Shown here: positions 44,095 to 52,960 of the stretch, piece after piece
Position numbering within the stretch: position 1 is the stretch's first letter
How the letters are laid out: each line of letters starts with the position of its first letter
DNA from: JBMNGN01 sp050949865
GTDB lineage: Bacteria > Bacillota > Syntrophomonadia > Syntrophomonadales > Syntrophomonadaceae
Direction of reading: 5' to 3'
DNA: 64,000 bases
Assembly (NCBI GenBank): GCA_050949865.1
Contig: JBMNGN010000004.1
Span: forward strand, 310,001-374,000
Translations under genes and position numbers: made by a program
Notes under the pieces: generated by a model
Database searches by the model: none
Seen by the model: only the letters and a program-made list of their open reading frames with translations
Told to the model about the DNA's origin: nothing

Positions 44095-44121
44095 AGGATT
44101 AACTAATTCTAAGCAGGCGAA

Positions 44122-44400
44122 TTACTGGTTGGCATAGGCAATCCTAATTTCTGATTCCTGTTTATCATAAACAAACAACTCAACTGTCTGAGTAAGGACA
44201 TCAGCATATGAATAAGAAACCCGCCGTTCTATTTTTCTCTCATCCAATTTGATTACAAAAATATTCGGGTAAATTGATTCGAGAATACCCTCTTTTTCTA
44301 TTATACGGTTCCTTCCCCGGTTGGCTTTCAGTCTAATCTTTTTGCCCACAAAAGATTCAAGATCCTTTTTAATATCTGATATAGCTCTGGGCGAAGTCAC
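44122..44400 (-). CDS. veg: Veg protein (biofilm/cell-envelope regulator family)
   Basis: 92 aa from the GTG at 44400, giving MTSPRAISDIKKDLE, aligned with Bacillus Veg. KIRLKANRGR, ILESIYPNIFVIKLDE and VSYSYADVLTQTVEL are family hallmarks. An upstream in-frame GTG at 44427 would lie at the transcription start predicted for P2. AAGAAGGTG precedes 44400. The family is a small beta-barrel, highly expressed, linked to biofilm matrix control in Bacillus. Confidence 0.92.
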   Translation of the reverse strand: MTSPRAISDIKKDLESFVGKKIRLKANRGRNRIIEKEGILESIYPNIFVIKLDERKIERRVSYSYADVLTQTVELFVYDKQESEIRIAYANQ

Positions 44401-44432
44401 ATCATCACCTTCTTTACCATTAGTCACTATTT

Positions 44433-44503
44433 ATTTTATCCTGTAGGGGCTAAAAAGTCAATAGTAAACTAAATAGTATATAAAAAATAAATTCTGCTGT
44501 CAA
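44433..44503 (-). promoter_or_regulatory. Tandem sigma-A promoters of veg
   Basis: P1 on the minus strand: TTGACA (44498-44503), 17 bp, TATACT (44475-44480). P2: TTGACT (44456-44461), 17 bp, TAAAAT (44433-44438). Both are near-consensus. Bacillus veg is known for a very strong vegetative promoter. Confidence 0.8.
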
Positions 44504-44535
44504 CTAAATAATTTAGAAAATATTTTTATTAATGC

Positions 44536-45417
44536 TCAGTATTTAGGATTATTTATAATACTGGCTAACTCTTCCACAATGTGAGCAAAGTCCTCCAACC
44601 GCAAATTTTCAGGCCGGCTATTGGAATTAATCCCTAGTTGAGACAGTTGTTTTTGTAGCTCAGTTTTAGGTATTTTAAAGAATTCAGCACAGGCGTTTAA
44701 TATAGTCTTCCGTCTTTTTTTAAATGCAGCCCGGATAAATTCAATAAGTAATTCTTCATTTATGATGCTAACCCTTTTCTTTTTCAAGGGAGCAATACTT
44801 ATAACCGTCGAATCTACCTCTGGGCGAGGGTAGAAGCAATTCCGGCTTACCTGGGTTATAAACCTCACGTCACAGTAATAGTAAACCATAATAGTCAACA
44901 GCCCATAGTCTTTGCTTCCCGGTGAAGCTAAGATTCTATCAGCCACTTCTTTTTGCACCATTAGGGTTGCGGATATCATATTGGGACATTTTTCGAGCAA
45001 GTAGAATATTATTGGGCTGGTTACGTAATAGGGAATGTTAGCACAGACTCTGTAAGAAAGGCATGTTTCTCCAAAGCAATTTTTCATCTCTTGTTCCAGA
45101 TCCATTTTTAATAAATCATTGAATATGAATACAATATTGGAGAATCCTGCTAGGTTGTCAGTTAGTGCGCCGGTTAATTCCCGGTCAATCTCTATAGCTA
45201 AAATACGGCCTGCCTTTTCAGCCAATTTAAAGGTTAATGCTCCCAGGCCTGCCCCTATTTCTACGATTGTATCCTTCTTGGTTATGGCACTTAAGGAAAT
45301 GATCTTGTCCAAAATGTTCTGGTCTATTAAGAAATTCTGTCCATATCTTTTCTTGGGATGGATATTATATTGTTTTAAAATCTTTTTCACTTGGGTGACG
45401 GAAAAAGGATAGGTCAA
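44536..45417 (-). CDS. rsmA: 16S rRNA dimethyladenosine transferase
   Basis: 293 aa (KsgA). SAM-binding EIGAGLGALTFKLAE near 55, NIPYYVTSPI (the NxPY catalytic motif, about 125) and the C-terminal helical domain are clear. It dimethylates two adenines near the 3' end of 16S rRNA. It lies between veg and the lipoprotein genes; rnmV, which is next to ksgA in Bacillus, is missing. Confidence 0.97.
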   Translation of the reverse strand: MTYPFSVTQVKKILKQYNIHPKKRYGQNFLIDQNILDKIISLSAITKKDTIVEIGAGLGALTFKLAEKAGRILAIEIDRELTGALTDNLAGFSNIVFIFNDLLKMDLEQEMKNCFGETCLSYRVCANIPYYVTSPIIFYLLEKCPNMISATLMVQKEVADRILASPGSKDYGLLTIMVYYYCDVRFITQVSRNCFYPRPEVDSTVISIAPLKKKRVSIINEELLIEFIRAAFKKRRKTILNACAEFFKIPKTELQKQLSQLGINSNSRPENLRLEDFAHIVEELASIINNPKY

Positions 45418-45464
45418 TTGAAAAACCTCTTTTTAATTACATTATAAAACTAATAGCCGGTTTT

Positions 45465-45974
45465 CTATAGTATTATCTTCTGCTCCGGCTTGCTGCCCAG
45501 GTGCCGCATCAGTTTTTCAATTTCTTTTTTGTCTTTTTCAATTGGCTTTCCTTCAACAATCCCTACAGCAATATCACTGATCTTTCCCACCGTAACCGGA
45601 TCTACGCTTATCAATACTTGTGAAACATTTTTTTCATTCTTTATAATCTTGTTTTTTACTGTATCTTTGAGTTCTGAGACTTTTTTTTCATCACTGCGCA
45701 ACTTAGAACTTACGGTTAATCCCACCAGGATAGTTATATCTTTTTTTTTGTCGATCTGTGGCACCACAACTGCTGCCCTCTGAACTTCCCCTACTGATTC
45801 GGCCAAATTGGAAATCCTACTGGCCATAATCCGGCGTTCGCTGGCAGTCAGTCCATTTCTAATGTTTTCCTCATCACTGGGAAGCGGCCTTTTGTCCGGT
45901 TCTGCCTGGCATCCGCCTATATACAAGCTTAACAATAAAGTCAAGAATAATAGTCTGATAGAGCACCTGTTCAT
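45465..45974 (-). CDS. YhcN/YlaJ-family sporulation lipoprotein
   Basis: 169 aa. The signal peptide ends in a lipobox (SLYIGGC, Cys22). The body has the YhcN/YlaJ pattern: LAESVGEVQRAAVVV, a LxVGLTV strand, and VSQVLISVDP. Family members are spore-membrane lipoproteins linked to germination or cortex. It is a shorter paralogue of the next gene upstream. Confidence 0.85.
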   Translation of the reverse strand: MNRCSIRLLFLTLLLSLYIGGCQAEPDKRPLPSDEENIRNGLTASERRIMASRISNLAESVGEVQRAAVVVPQIDKKKDITILVGLTVSSKLRSDEKKVSELKDTVKNKIIKNEKNVSQVLISVDPVTVGKISDIAVGIVEGKPIEKDKKEIEKLMRHLGSKPEQKIIL

Positions 45975-46067
45975 AAATGTTCCCCCTCGTTTTAGCTATT
46001 GTAATCAGGACGTACGACAACCCGGTATTTTCACCCGGGTTGCCTCGTAAAATTACGCCAAACTATA

Positions 46068-46760
46068 TTAAAACGCCGGTTGTTGCATCTGTAATTCCCG
46101 ACCAATATCGTTGATATCTCTTTCAAAGGTTTGTATTGGCCTGCCCTGGATAATGCCATTAGCAACATCATTTATGCGCGTGATTAAATTAGGATCAGTG
46201 GTGACAAGAACCTGAGAAATTCTTCTGTCATTGGCCCTCAACCTATTAACCACGGTTCTTTTGATTTCGTTGGTTTTATCTGCCGTGTCAACGTTCTTGT
46301 TTAGACTGAGCCCCACCATGACTATAATCCCCCGGTTGGAATCATCCATATCTGTCCCAGGATTAATAGTCCTCGGCATGTTGGGATTGTTCATATCGTT
46401 CCTCGGCATGTTGAGATTATTTACATCGTTCCTCGGCTGACCTGGCATTACCCCTGGGTTATTAGCCGTAGTTCCTGGAGTCGCAGGGTTCCTATTAGAA
46501 TCTATGGTTCTATCACCCTGAGTAACATCTATGGTGGATACTATTACCGCAGCCCTTTCAACTCCTTCAACCTCTTCAGCTAATCGGGATAACCGATTAG
46601 CAAGATCTCTTCTCTCAGTTTCAGTCATAGTCCTATCGGTGGTATCCTGCTGTTGGGGCTGTTCCGGTGTCATCGGCCTCTGAGCTGCATTCTGGCAGCC
46701 AATTATGAAGGAACCCAACAATATTATCAAACCCAGACATAAAACGGTATTTTTCTTCAT
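46068..46760 (-). CDS. YhcN/YlaJ-family lipoprotein with repeat linker
   Basis: 230 aa from MKKNTVLCLG, with lipobox Cys22 (SFIIGCQ). A Pro/Asn/Met-rich linker (about 95-130) contains two nearly identical 10-residue units (PRNDxNNxNM) encoded by a 30-bp tandem repeat (46371-46430). The C-terminal half matches YhcN (VGLSLNKNVDTAD, ISQVLVTTDP). Start at 46760 because AAGGAGG lies 10 bases upstream. Paralogue of the downstream gene. Confidence 0.85.
   Translation of the reverse strand: MKKNTVLCLGLIILLGSFIIGCQNAAQRPMTPEQPQQQDTTDRTMTETERRDLANRLSRLAEEVEGVERAAVIVSTIDVTQGDRTIDSNRNPATPGTTANNPGVMPGQPRNDVNNLNMPRNDMNNPNMPRTINPGTDMDDSNRGIIVMVGLSLNKNVDTADKTNEIKRTVVNRLRANDRRISQVLVTTDPNLITRINDVANGIIQGRPIQTFERDINDIGRELQMQQPAF
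46371..46438. repeat. 30-bp tandem repeat inside the lipoprotein gene
   Basis: Units at 46371-46400 and 46401-46430 differ at four positions, and a partial third begins at 46431. They keep the reading frame and encode the flexible linker. Confidence 0.85.
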
Positions 46761-46844
46761 CTTTGATTTCACCTCCTTTTTAAATATAGTTTTTTGTCTT
46801 TCAGATATATTTAAACCGAGGCAAAACTTGGAATGTTGCACACA

Positions 46845-46876
46845 CAAAAAAAGAGTAGCCTAATAGCTACTCTTTA
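46845..46876 (-). terminator. Terminator after the YabE-like gene
   Basis: AAAGAGTAGC/GCTACTCTTT stem with a 6-nt loop, then a T-run on the minus strand, 36 bp past the stop. It isolates the lipoprotein gene. Confidence 0.92.
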
Positions 46877-46912
46877 GAGCTTTACTTTTAAATACTTGTT
46901 AAATACTTGATT

Positions 46913-47875
46913 CTAATCCAAAATGTAGACTTTTACGGTTCTGCGTCCCCATTTTAAGCATTGTTGGCGATCTTCCATGAAAAGATCCACCTTATCGCCT
47001 TTAATGCTTCCCCCTGTATCGGCGGCCTCGGCATATCCGTATCCTTCAATGTACAGGCGGGTACCTAATGGAATAACCTTAGGATCTACCGCCACCAGCC
47101 CAACGGCTGGTTCTTTTCCTGTGGCTGTGCGGTTTCCCGTATAAGTATAAGCCGATGCTTGCATAAGCCGGGCTTCTTTAAAATTGAGCAAGTGACCGCC
47201 ACGGGAAACAGAGGTTATGCTACCCACTGCCACCAATTTGTTTACTGGTTCTTGCACTATTTTACTGTCAATTACTTTTCGCTCAACTTCTACACCATTA
47301 TGGTAAACCACCTTAACGGTATTCAAAGCCAGCCCATTTTTCCCTTTAGCTACCGTTCTGGTTAAGCCTTTTTCCAAGCTATCATCTACAGTTTCATTTG
47401 TCCTGTAGGGAACTGTTTCTTCTACCTGGATTTGTTCTTCAGTAACCCTGATTACCTCTATCACCTGGTTGGGTACCGTTACCTCAACCGCCTGGGTTTT
47501 AATAATATCTTTCTCCTCCAGATTAACCCCAGCCATCTTTATTGCTTCTTTAATGGGTACTGGAGTAGTGAAGATTATTTTCTCCTCCCCATCTGCTTTA
47601 ACCAGTACTTTAAAAGCCCTGGTAATAACGATGGTGGTACCTTTTACTACTTCATCATCCAATGCCGGTTCTACTTTGTCATATTCTCCAACAATTATGC
47701 CGTTTTTATCCAATACCTCCCTAACTGTTCCTGAAAAAAAGATGCTGGTTTTAATAACCTGCCCATCAGCGAAAATTTGCACCGGTTTTTGTAACGCATA
47801 GAATGCACTGAACAGCAGAATAACCATCCCTACTGTCCAGGCCGAAGCCAACCAGTAGGTACGATATCCTTTCAT
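46913..47875 (-). CDS. YabE-like cell wall protein (DUF348-G5-3D)
   Basis: 320 aa. A membrane anchor or signal (about 8-28) is followed by two DUF348 repeats (about 33-135), a G5 domain (about 145-215) and a C-terminal 3D domain with ASAYTYTGNRTATG, AVDPKVIPLGT and AADTGGSIKGDKVDLF carrying the catalytic Asp residues. Such RpfB-like proteins are lytic transglycosylases or hydrolases of peptidoglycan. It lies next to tatD as yabE does in Bacillus. Confidence 0.92.
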   Translation of the reverse strand: MKGYRTYWLASAWTVGMVILLFSAFYALQKPVQIFADGQVIKTSIFFSGTVREVLDKNGIIVGEYDKVEPALDDEVVKGTTIVITRAFKVLVKADGEEKIIFTTPVPIKEAIKMAGVNLEEKDIIKTQAVEVTVPNQVIEVIRVTEEQIQVEETVPYRTNETVDDSLEKGLTRTVAKGKNGLALNTVKVVYHNGVEVERKVIDSKIVQEPVNKLVAVGSITSVSRGGHLLNFKEARLMQASAYTYTGNRTATGKEPAVGLVAVDPKVIPLGTRLYIEGYGYAEAADTGGSIKGDKVDLFMEDRQQCLKWGRRTVKVYILD

Positions 47876-48070
47876 AGTTTACCTCCTTTAATCAGTTACG
47901 AGGCTGAATTAATTTTATGCAAAAACCAGGTAAAAAGTCAAACCAACTCCCTTTATATGTTTATGCTGTAACATTATGGATTATAGCCTAATTAATATTA
48001 TTTCCCAATCATAATTATTGTATTCATAAATATAATGAAAAATCTGCTGAATTCCGGCACCTGGATATCT

Positions 48071-48102
48071 AGATAAAAAAGCCCCATAGGGCTTTTTTAT
48101 CT
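48071..48102. terminator. Bidirectional terminator after tatD
   Basis: AGATAAAAAAGCCC and GGGCTTTTTTATCT are a perfect 14-bp inverted repeat with a 4-nt loop. It works as a terminator on both strands and overlaps the last bases of tatD. The 195 bp to yabE-like hold no ORF. Confidence 0.92.
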
Positions 48103-48865
48103 AAATATTCAACACATTTTTAAGGTTCAGGTTTGTGTGGTAACTGATTTCTTCTATCGTTTGCCTGCGTATTTCAGCAATCTTAGCTGCTACGTATTTT
48201 ACATTGGCCGGTTCGTTTCGGGTTCCTCTCTTAGGCTCTGGGGCCAGATATGGGCAATCAGTCTCAATTAAGAGACGGTTAATAGATATTTTTGCTGCTA
48301 CCTCCTGAGTCTTTTTGGCATTTTTATAGGTTACCGGTCCGGCTATGGATATGAAGAACCCCTCCCGCATTAATTCCAAGGCCAAGGGCACATGCCCGGA
48401 ATAACAATGCATTATACCCTGGTTTTTGCCCGCCTTTTCTTTTTTTATTATGTTGATAACCTCCTGGTGGGCGTCACGGTCATGAATAACCACCGGTTTG
48501 TTAAGTTCCCTGGCCACTTTTATCTGGGTAATAAAGGCCTTTCTTTGCTGTTCTGGGGTAGAAAGGTTGCGATAAAAATCAAGCCCTATTTCTCCTATGG
48601 CTACTACCTTTTCGTGTTTGGCTAATTTGAATAACTTGGCTATCACTTCCTTATTTAAATCCTTGGCATTATGGGGATGTATCCCAACTACGGCATATAT
48701 TTGTTCATATTTGGTGGACAGTTCCACCGCTTTGCGGGATGAATCATAATCATATCCTATGCAAACAATCTTCTCCAGCCCTGAATCCCATGAATTCTTT
48801 AACACTGAATCAAGATCATCGGCAAACTCCTCGTCTTGTAGATGGGCATGGGAATCTATCAACAA
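48101..48865 (-). CDS. tatD: TatD-family metal-dependent hydrolase (DNase)
   Basis: 254 aa TIM-barrel amidohydrolase. HxH in DSHAHLQD (4-11), GEIGLDFYR near 92, catalytic His residues in VIHDR and HCYSG, and TDCPYLAPEP near 203 are all present. The family has 3'-5' exonuclease activity in DNA repair. The start is TTG, inferred from the GGAGGGG site. It is 38 bp after metG. Confidence 0.95.
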   Translation of the reverse strand: MLIDSHAHLQDEEFADDLDSVLKNSWDSGLEKIVCIGYDYDSSRKAVELSTKYEQIYAVVGIHPHNAKDLNKEVIAKLFKLAKHEKVVAIGEIGLDFYRNLSTPEQQRKAFITQIKVARELNKPVVIHDRDAHQEVINIIKKEKAGKNQGIMHCYSGHVPLALELMREGFFISIAGPVTYKNAKKTQEVAAKISINRLLIETDCPYLAPEPKRGTRNEPANVKYVAAKIAEIRRQTIEEISYHTNLNLKNVLNI

Positions 48866-48903
48866 TACTCCCCCCTCCTTTCTTTTTCGGTAAAAGCGAC
48901 TTA

Positions 48904-50829
48904 TTATTTAACCTTGCTTCCGGGAGGCAGATCTTTAGTAACGGTCAATACCTCTAACTCATCTCCATGGGATGCAGCCAGAATCATGCCCGCCGAGTTT
49001 ACTCCCCGTAATTTGATGGGTTCCAGATTGGCTACCAGGACTACTTTCTTTCCTATTAGTTGTTCCGAGTCATAATTTTTAGCTATACCGGAAACAACCG
49101 TCCTGGTTTCGTTATCAAGCTTAAGTGTTAATACCAGCAGTTTGTCAGCCTTTTTCATCTTCTCGCAGGCCACCACTTCCGCTACCCTTAAATCAATTTT
49201 GCTAAAATCATCTATACTAATCAAATCGGCTGGTTTTTCAGCCTGGCCCAGTTCGGCTTTTTCGGTGTTTTTTTGTTCCAACCGGTCTTTTTTAACCTCG
49301 ATCCTGGGGAAAATTGCCGGTCCTTTAACCACCCTGCCGCCGCTCCTGCACAATCCCCAAATACCTGCATCTTGCCACCGGAGCTCGTCAACCTGCCTGT
49401 CGAATAATTGCATCTGCTGATTAACCTGGCCTGCCAGGTTTGGCATAACCGGATGTAGCAAGGTGACTACTATCCGTATGGTTTCGCTTAAATCATACAA
49501 TACCGAAGCCAGCAGCGATTTATTTTGGTCATCCTTAGCTAAGATCCATGGTTCGGTCTCATCTATATACTTGTTGGCTCTGGATATTAGCCTCAAAACC
49601 TGGCTAACGTATCCTGAAAAATCAAATCTCTCTAGCTTATTAGTAGCTTCTTCAAATACCTCTTTGGCGGTAATCTCTAAAGGTGAACTATCCTCCCTCA
49701 ACCCTGCATCCGGGATCTGCCCAGCGAAATATCTAATTATCATGCCAGCAGTTCTGCTTACCAGGTTTCCTAAATCATTAGCTAAATCTGAATTTATCCG
49801 GCTTATCAACAGGTCTTCTGAGTAGAACCCGTCTTGTCCAAAGCTTAGTTCTTTAATTAAATAGTAGCGTACCGCATCAACCCCGTATTTCTCAATAAGT
49901 ACCCGGGGATCGATTACATTTCCCTTGGATTTAGACATTTTGGCTCCTTCAAGCATAATCCAACCATGAGCAAAAACCTGCTTGGGCAGAGGCAAGTCCA
50001 AGGCCATTAGGATTATCGGCCAAATAATAGCATGAAAGCGCACTATGTCCTTGGCCATAAAATGCACATCAGCTGGCCAATAACGCTCGAACGTATTTGA
50101 ATCATTTCCATAGCCGATGGCACTCAGATAATTAATCAATGCGTCAAACCATACATAAATAACGTGTTGGGAATTAAACGGAACGGGTATCCCCCATTTA
50201 AAGGTTGTACGGGACACAGACAGATCATCCAAACCACCTTTAATAAAATTAACTATTTCATGGCGCCGGGATTCAGGCTGAATGAATTCAGGATGGTTTT
50301 CTATATGCTCCAATAGCCTTTCGGCATAATTGGACAGCTTGAAAAAGTAACTCTGCTCTTTGAGTAATTCCACTTCCCGGCCGCAATCCGGACATTTATT
50401 GTCGATCAGTTGTCTCTCCCGGAAAAAGGTCTCACAAGGTGTACAGTACCAGCCTTCATAATCGCTTAGATAAATATCCCCCTGATCGTAGACCTTCTGA
50501 AATATTTTCTGTACGATCTTCTCATGCCTGGGTTCGGTGGTCCTTATAAAATCGCTGTTGGTTATCATCATGGTTTGCCAAAGGCTTTGAATATCAGCCA
50601 CAATTCCATCTACATATTCCAACGGTTCCATGTTTTTTTCCCTTGCCGCTTTTTCTACCTTCTGTCCATGTTCATCAGTACCAGTCAGATAGAAAACATC
50701 AAACCCCTGCATGCGCTTAAATCTAGCGATACAGTCAGCAGCTACAGTTGTATACGCATGACCAATATGTAGGTTATCGCTCGGGTAGTATATTGGAGTA
50801 GTAATATAATAGGAATTCTTTTCTTTCAC
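48904..50829 (-). CDS. metG: Methionyl-tRNA synthetase
   Basis: 641 aa. Class I signatures HIGH (in DNLHIGHAYT) and KMSKSKGN (about 298), a knuckle with two CxxC pairs (CTPC, CPDC) and a C-terminal EMAP-like tRNA-binding domain (about 535-641) are present. The GTG at 50829 has an AGGAGG site 9 bases upstream; a longer in-frame reading to 50925 lacks one. No T-box leader is seen. Confidence 0.97.
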   Translation of the reverse strand: MKEKNSYYITTPIYYPSDNLHIGHAYTTVAADCIARFKRMQGFDVFYLTGTDEHGQKVEKAAREKNMEPLEYVDGIVADIQSLWQTMMITNSDFIRTTEPRHEKIVQKIFQKVYDQGDIYLSDYEGWYCTPCETFFRERQLIDNKCPDCGREVELLKEQSYFFKLSNYAERLLEHIENHPEFIQPESRRHEIVNFIKGGLDDLSVSRTTFKWGIPVPFNSQHVIYVWFDALINYLSAIGYGNDSNTFERYWPADVHFMAKDIVRFHAIIWPIILMALDLPLPKQVFAHGWIMLEGAKMSKSKGNVIDPRVLIEKYGVDAVRYYLIKELSFGQDGFYSEDLLISRINSDLANDLGNLVSRTAGMIIRYFAGQIPDAGLREDSSPLEITAKEVFEEATNKLERFDFSGYVSQVLRLISRANKYIDETEPWILAKDDQNKSLLASVLYDLSETIRIVVTLLHPVMPNLAGQVNQQMQLFDRQVDELRWQDAGIWGLCRSGGRVVKGPAIFPRIEVKKDRLEQKNTEKAELGQAEKPADLISIDDFSKIDLRVAEVVACEKMKKADKLLVLTLKLDNETRTVVSGIAKNYDSEQLIGKKVVLVANLEPIKLRGVNSAGMILAASHGDELEVLTVTKDLPPGSKVK

Positions 50830-51010
50830 TTCGGTTTCCCTCCTAAATGCCTGCTGTAGCGTTTTATTAGTATAGTTTACCACATTACCTAACAGGTATC
50901 CTTTTTTGTGAGGAGCAGCAGCCATTGACTTATTTTGTAAGGAGTAGTCCAGGGTTAGCCTCCTATCTCTATCGCATTATTGCCTGATATCTACTTTTTT
51001 GTCCATATTT

Positions 51011-51051
51011 GTAGAAAAATGCTTGACTTTTTCTACCAACTTTGGTACCTT
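51011..51051 (+). promoter_or_regulatory. abrB promoter region with operator-like palindrome
   Basis: GTAGAAAAA (51011-51019) and TTTTTCTAC (51028-51036) form a perfect 9-bp inverted repeat with an 8-bp spacer. A -35 TTGACT (51023-51028) lies inside it, with a weak -10 TACCTT 17 bp further on. An A/T-rich dyad over the promoter fits autoregulation, known for Bacillus abrB. Confidence 0.45.
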
Positions 51052-51090
51052 TGTTACAGAGGTTGGAGAATTTAGCGAGGAGGTGCCCCA

Positions 51091-51342
51091 ATGATGAAAT
51101 CAACTGGTGTTGTAAGAAAAGTCGATGAGCTTGGCCGTATAGTAATTCCTATAGAATTAAGACGTACTATGGGGATAGAAGAGAAGGATGCCTTGGAGAT
51201 CTATGTAGATAATGACAGAATAATTCTAAAGAAATATGAGCCAGCCTGTATTTTTTGCGGCAACGCTGATGAAGTGCTGAATTATAAAGGTAAGAACTTA
51301 TGCAGAACCTGCTTAACTGAGCTTACCAAACAGGTTGGTTAA
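51091..51342 (+). CDS. abrB: AbrB-family transition-state regulator with C-terminal zinc ribbon
   Basis: 83 aa. Residues 3-52 match Bacillus AbrB closely (STGVVRKVDELGRIVIPIEL, EKDALEIYVDNDRIILKKYE). The C-terminal ~30 residues differ: CIFC and CRTC pairs suggest a zinc ribbon. It is a global regulator of growth-transition genes. It runs opposite to metG, as in Bacillus. GGAGG precedes two adjacent ATGs. Confidence 0.93.
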   Translation: MMKSTGVVRKVDELGRIVIPIELRRTMGIEEKDALEIYVDNDRIILKKYEPACIFCGNADEVLNYKGKNLCRTCLTELTKQVG

Positions 51343-51361
51343 TCCAAGTCTTCATACATAT

Positions 51362-52198
51362 CTATATTCTTCTTTTTAAAAGGCAGTTATAGATGGATGA
51401 TTTCTTAACCTTATACTCCTGGGCCTTCTGTTTGAGGGCCTCCTTCTTTTTCATCCCCGTTTGAATAAGCAGCTCTACTTCATCGGCTATCTTTTCCACA
51501 TCTTCCTCTAAAACCTGCTCCTTCTGGCCGGCAATGGCTATTGAAAATTCTCCCCGCTGGGCACCGTCTTTAGTCTTCATTATAAAAAAGACCTCTTCCG
51601 CAGTTCCCCGGATTACTTCCTCGTGTTTTTTGGTCAGTTCCCTGGCCACAGCAATCTGCCGGCCAGGGCCCATTATCTCTACTATATCAGCCAAGGTATC
51701 CAGTACCCTGTGAGGTGCTTCATATATTATCACTGTTCTTGTTTCATCCTTGAGCTGTAATAGTTTTGCCTGCCTCTTGCCCTTTTTATTCGGTAAAAAA
51801 CCTTCAAATACAAAACTACTGCTGTCTATTCCTGCTAATGCTAGGGTCACGGTTAGCGCAGAAGGACCTGGTATGGCCTCTAAACTAATCCCGGCATCGA
51901 TGGCTTTTTTTATTAGTCTTGCACCTGGATCTGATATGGCAGGCATTCCAGCATTACAAACCAAGGCTACCTCTTTTCCCGCCAGCACTTCATTTAAGAT
52001 ATACTGCTCCCTATTATGATCACTGTATTCATGGTAGCTAATCAAATGGTTTTTTATTTTATATCTATTAAGCAGTTTAATGGTATGCCTTGTATCTTCA
52101 CATGCTATAAGATCAACCCGGCGCAAAGTTTTAAGCAGCCTGATGCTTACGTCTTCAAGGTTCCCGATTGGAGTTCCGCAGATATATAACTTGCCCAA
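51362..52198 (-). CDS. rsmI: 16S rRNA 2'-O-ribose C1402 methyltransferase
   Basis: 278 aa SAM-dependent methylase of the tetrapyrrole-methylase fold. It has CGTPIGNLEDVSIR (7-20), ACEDTRHT and the SYHEYSD segment, and GPSALTVTLALAGIDSSSF near 115. It methylates C1402 of 16S rRNA. The start is TTG with a GGGG site. It is 5 bp after the trmN6 stop. Confidence 0.97.
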   Translation of the reverse strand: MGKLYICGTPIGNLEDVSIRLLKTLRRVDLIACEDTRHTIKLLNRYKIKNHLISYHEYSDHNREQYILNEVLAGKEVALVCNAGMPAISDPGARLIKKAIDAGISLEAIPGPSALTVTLALAGIDSSSFVFEGFLPNKKGKRQAKLLQLKDETRTVIIYEAPHRVLDTLADIVEIMGPGRQIAVARELTKKHEEVIRGTAEEVFFIMKTKDGAQRGEFSIAIAGQKEQVLEEDVEKIADEVELLIQTGMKKKEALKQKAQEYKVKKSSIYNCLLKRRI

Positions 52199-52203
52199 TT
52201 TAG

Positions 52204-52956
52204 TTACCCCTTTAGTCCGTACATTTTTAGTATTTCAGCACTATACTCGCCATTTTCCCTGTAGACAATAAGAGGGGGAAGAATGGCGCATCTTTTCCCA
52301 TAATCTTTGCGGGCTTCGATCAAGACCTGCTTGGCATCCCTGTGCAGGTAAGGATGGACCATTCTTAATTTCGTCGCAATAAACCGGTTTTTTTTGAATA
52401 ATTCAAAAGTTTCCGCAATTCTTTCCGCATTCTGGATCAGGTATAGTCTTCCTTTGGACTTGAGAACACGGCTGGCAGCATATACTATGTCCTCCATTTG
52501 AACAGTCAGTTCATGGCGGGCCATGGCCTGTTCAGGATCCACAGCAATCAACCCTTCACCTATCTTCCAAAAGGGCGGATTGCTGACTACAACATCAGCA
52601 CTGTTCGGCAGTAATACTTTACTTAGCTCTTTAATATCGGCTTGAAAAATTTTCACCCTTGACTCAAGGCGGTTAATTATTAAGCTTCTTTTGGCCCGGT
52701 CTACCATTTTTTCCTGTAACTCAATCCCTATAATCCTGGAATCCTTGGAGAACAGGGAGAGGATAATAGGTATAACCCCATTTCCGGTACCTAAATCTAC
52801 TATCGTCATACTATCTTTTATTTCAACAAAATGAGCCAGCAAGATTGAATCTAAAGAAAATCGATACCCCTTTTTAGGCTGGATTATCCTCAGACCACCC
52901 AAAATCAAATCGTCAACTGATTCGTCTTCTTTTACAACGGATAATTCCTCAGACAA
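52204..52956 (-). CDS. trmN6: tRNA1(Val) adenine N6-methyltransferase (YabB-like)
   Basis: 250 aa. KKGYRFSLDSILLAHF at about 34-49 and the SAM motif DLGTGNGVIPIIL are typical. NPPFWK (NPPF catalytic motif, near 128) targets an adenine N6. It acts on A37 of tRNA-Val in E. coli; the Firmicute target is inferred. The start is TTG. It is 4 bp after yabA. Confidence 0.9.
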   Translation of the reverse strand: MSEELSVVKEDESVDDLILGGLRIIQPKKGYRFSLDSILLAHFVEIKDSMTIVDLGTGNGVIPIILSLFSKDSRIIGIELQEKMVDRAKRSLIINRLESRVKIFQADIKELSKVLLPNSADVVVSNPPFWKIGEGLIAVDPEQAMARHELTVQMEDIVYAASRVLKSKGRLYLIQNAERIAETFELFKKNRFIATKLRMVHPYLHRDAKQVLIEARKDYGKRCAILPPLIVYRENGEYSAEILKMYGLKG

Positions 52957-52960
52957 GAAA

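Noticed and set aside
46016..46044. CAACCCGG/CCGGGTTG stem after the longer lipoprotein gene as a terminator
   Set aside because: The stem is strong but lacks a T-run. It may be an mRNA structure only.
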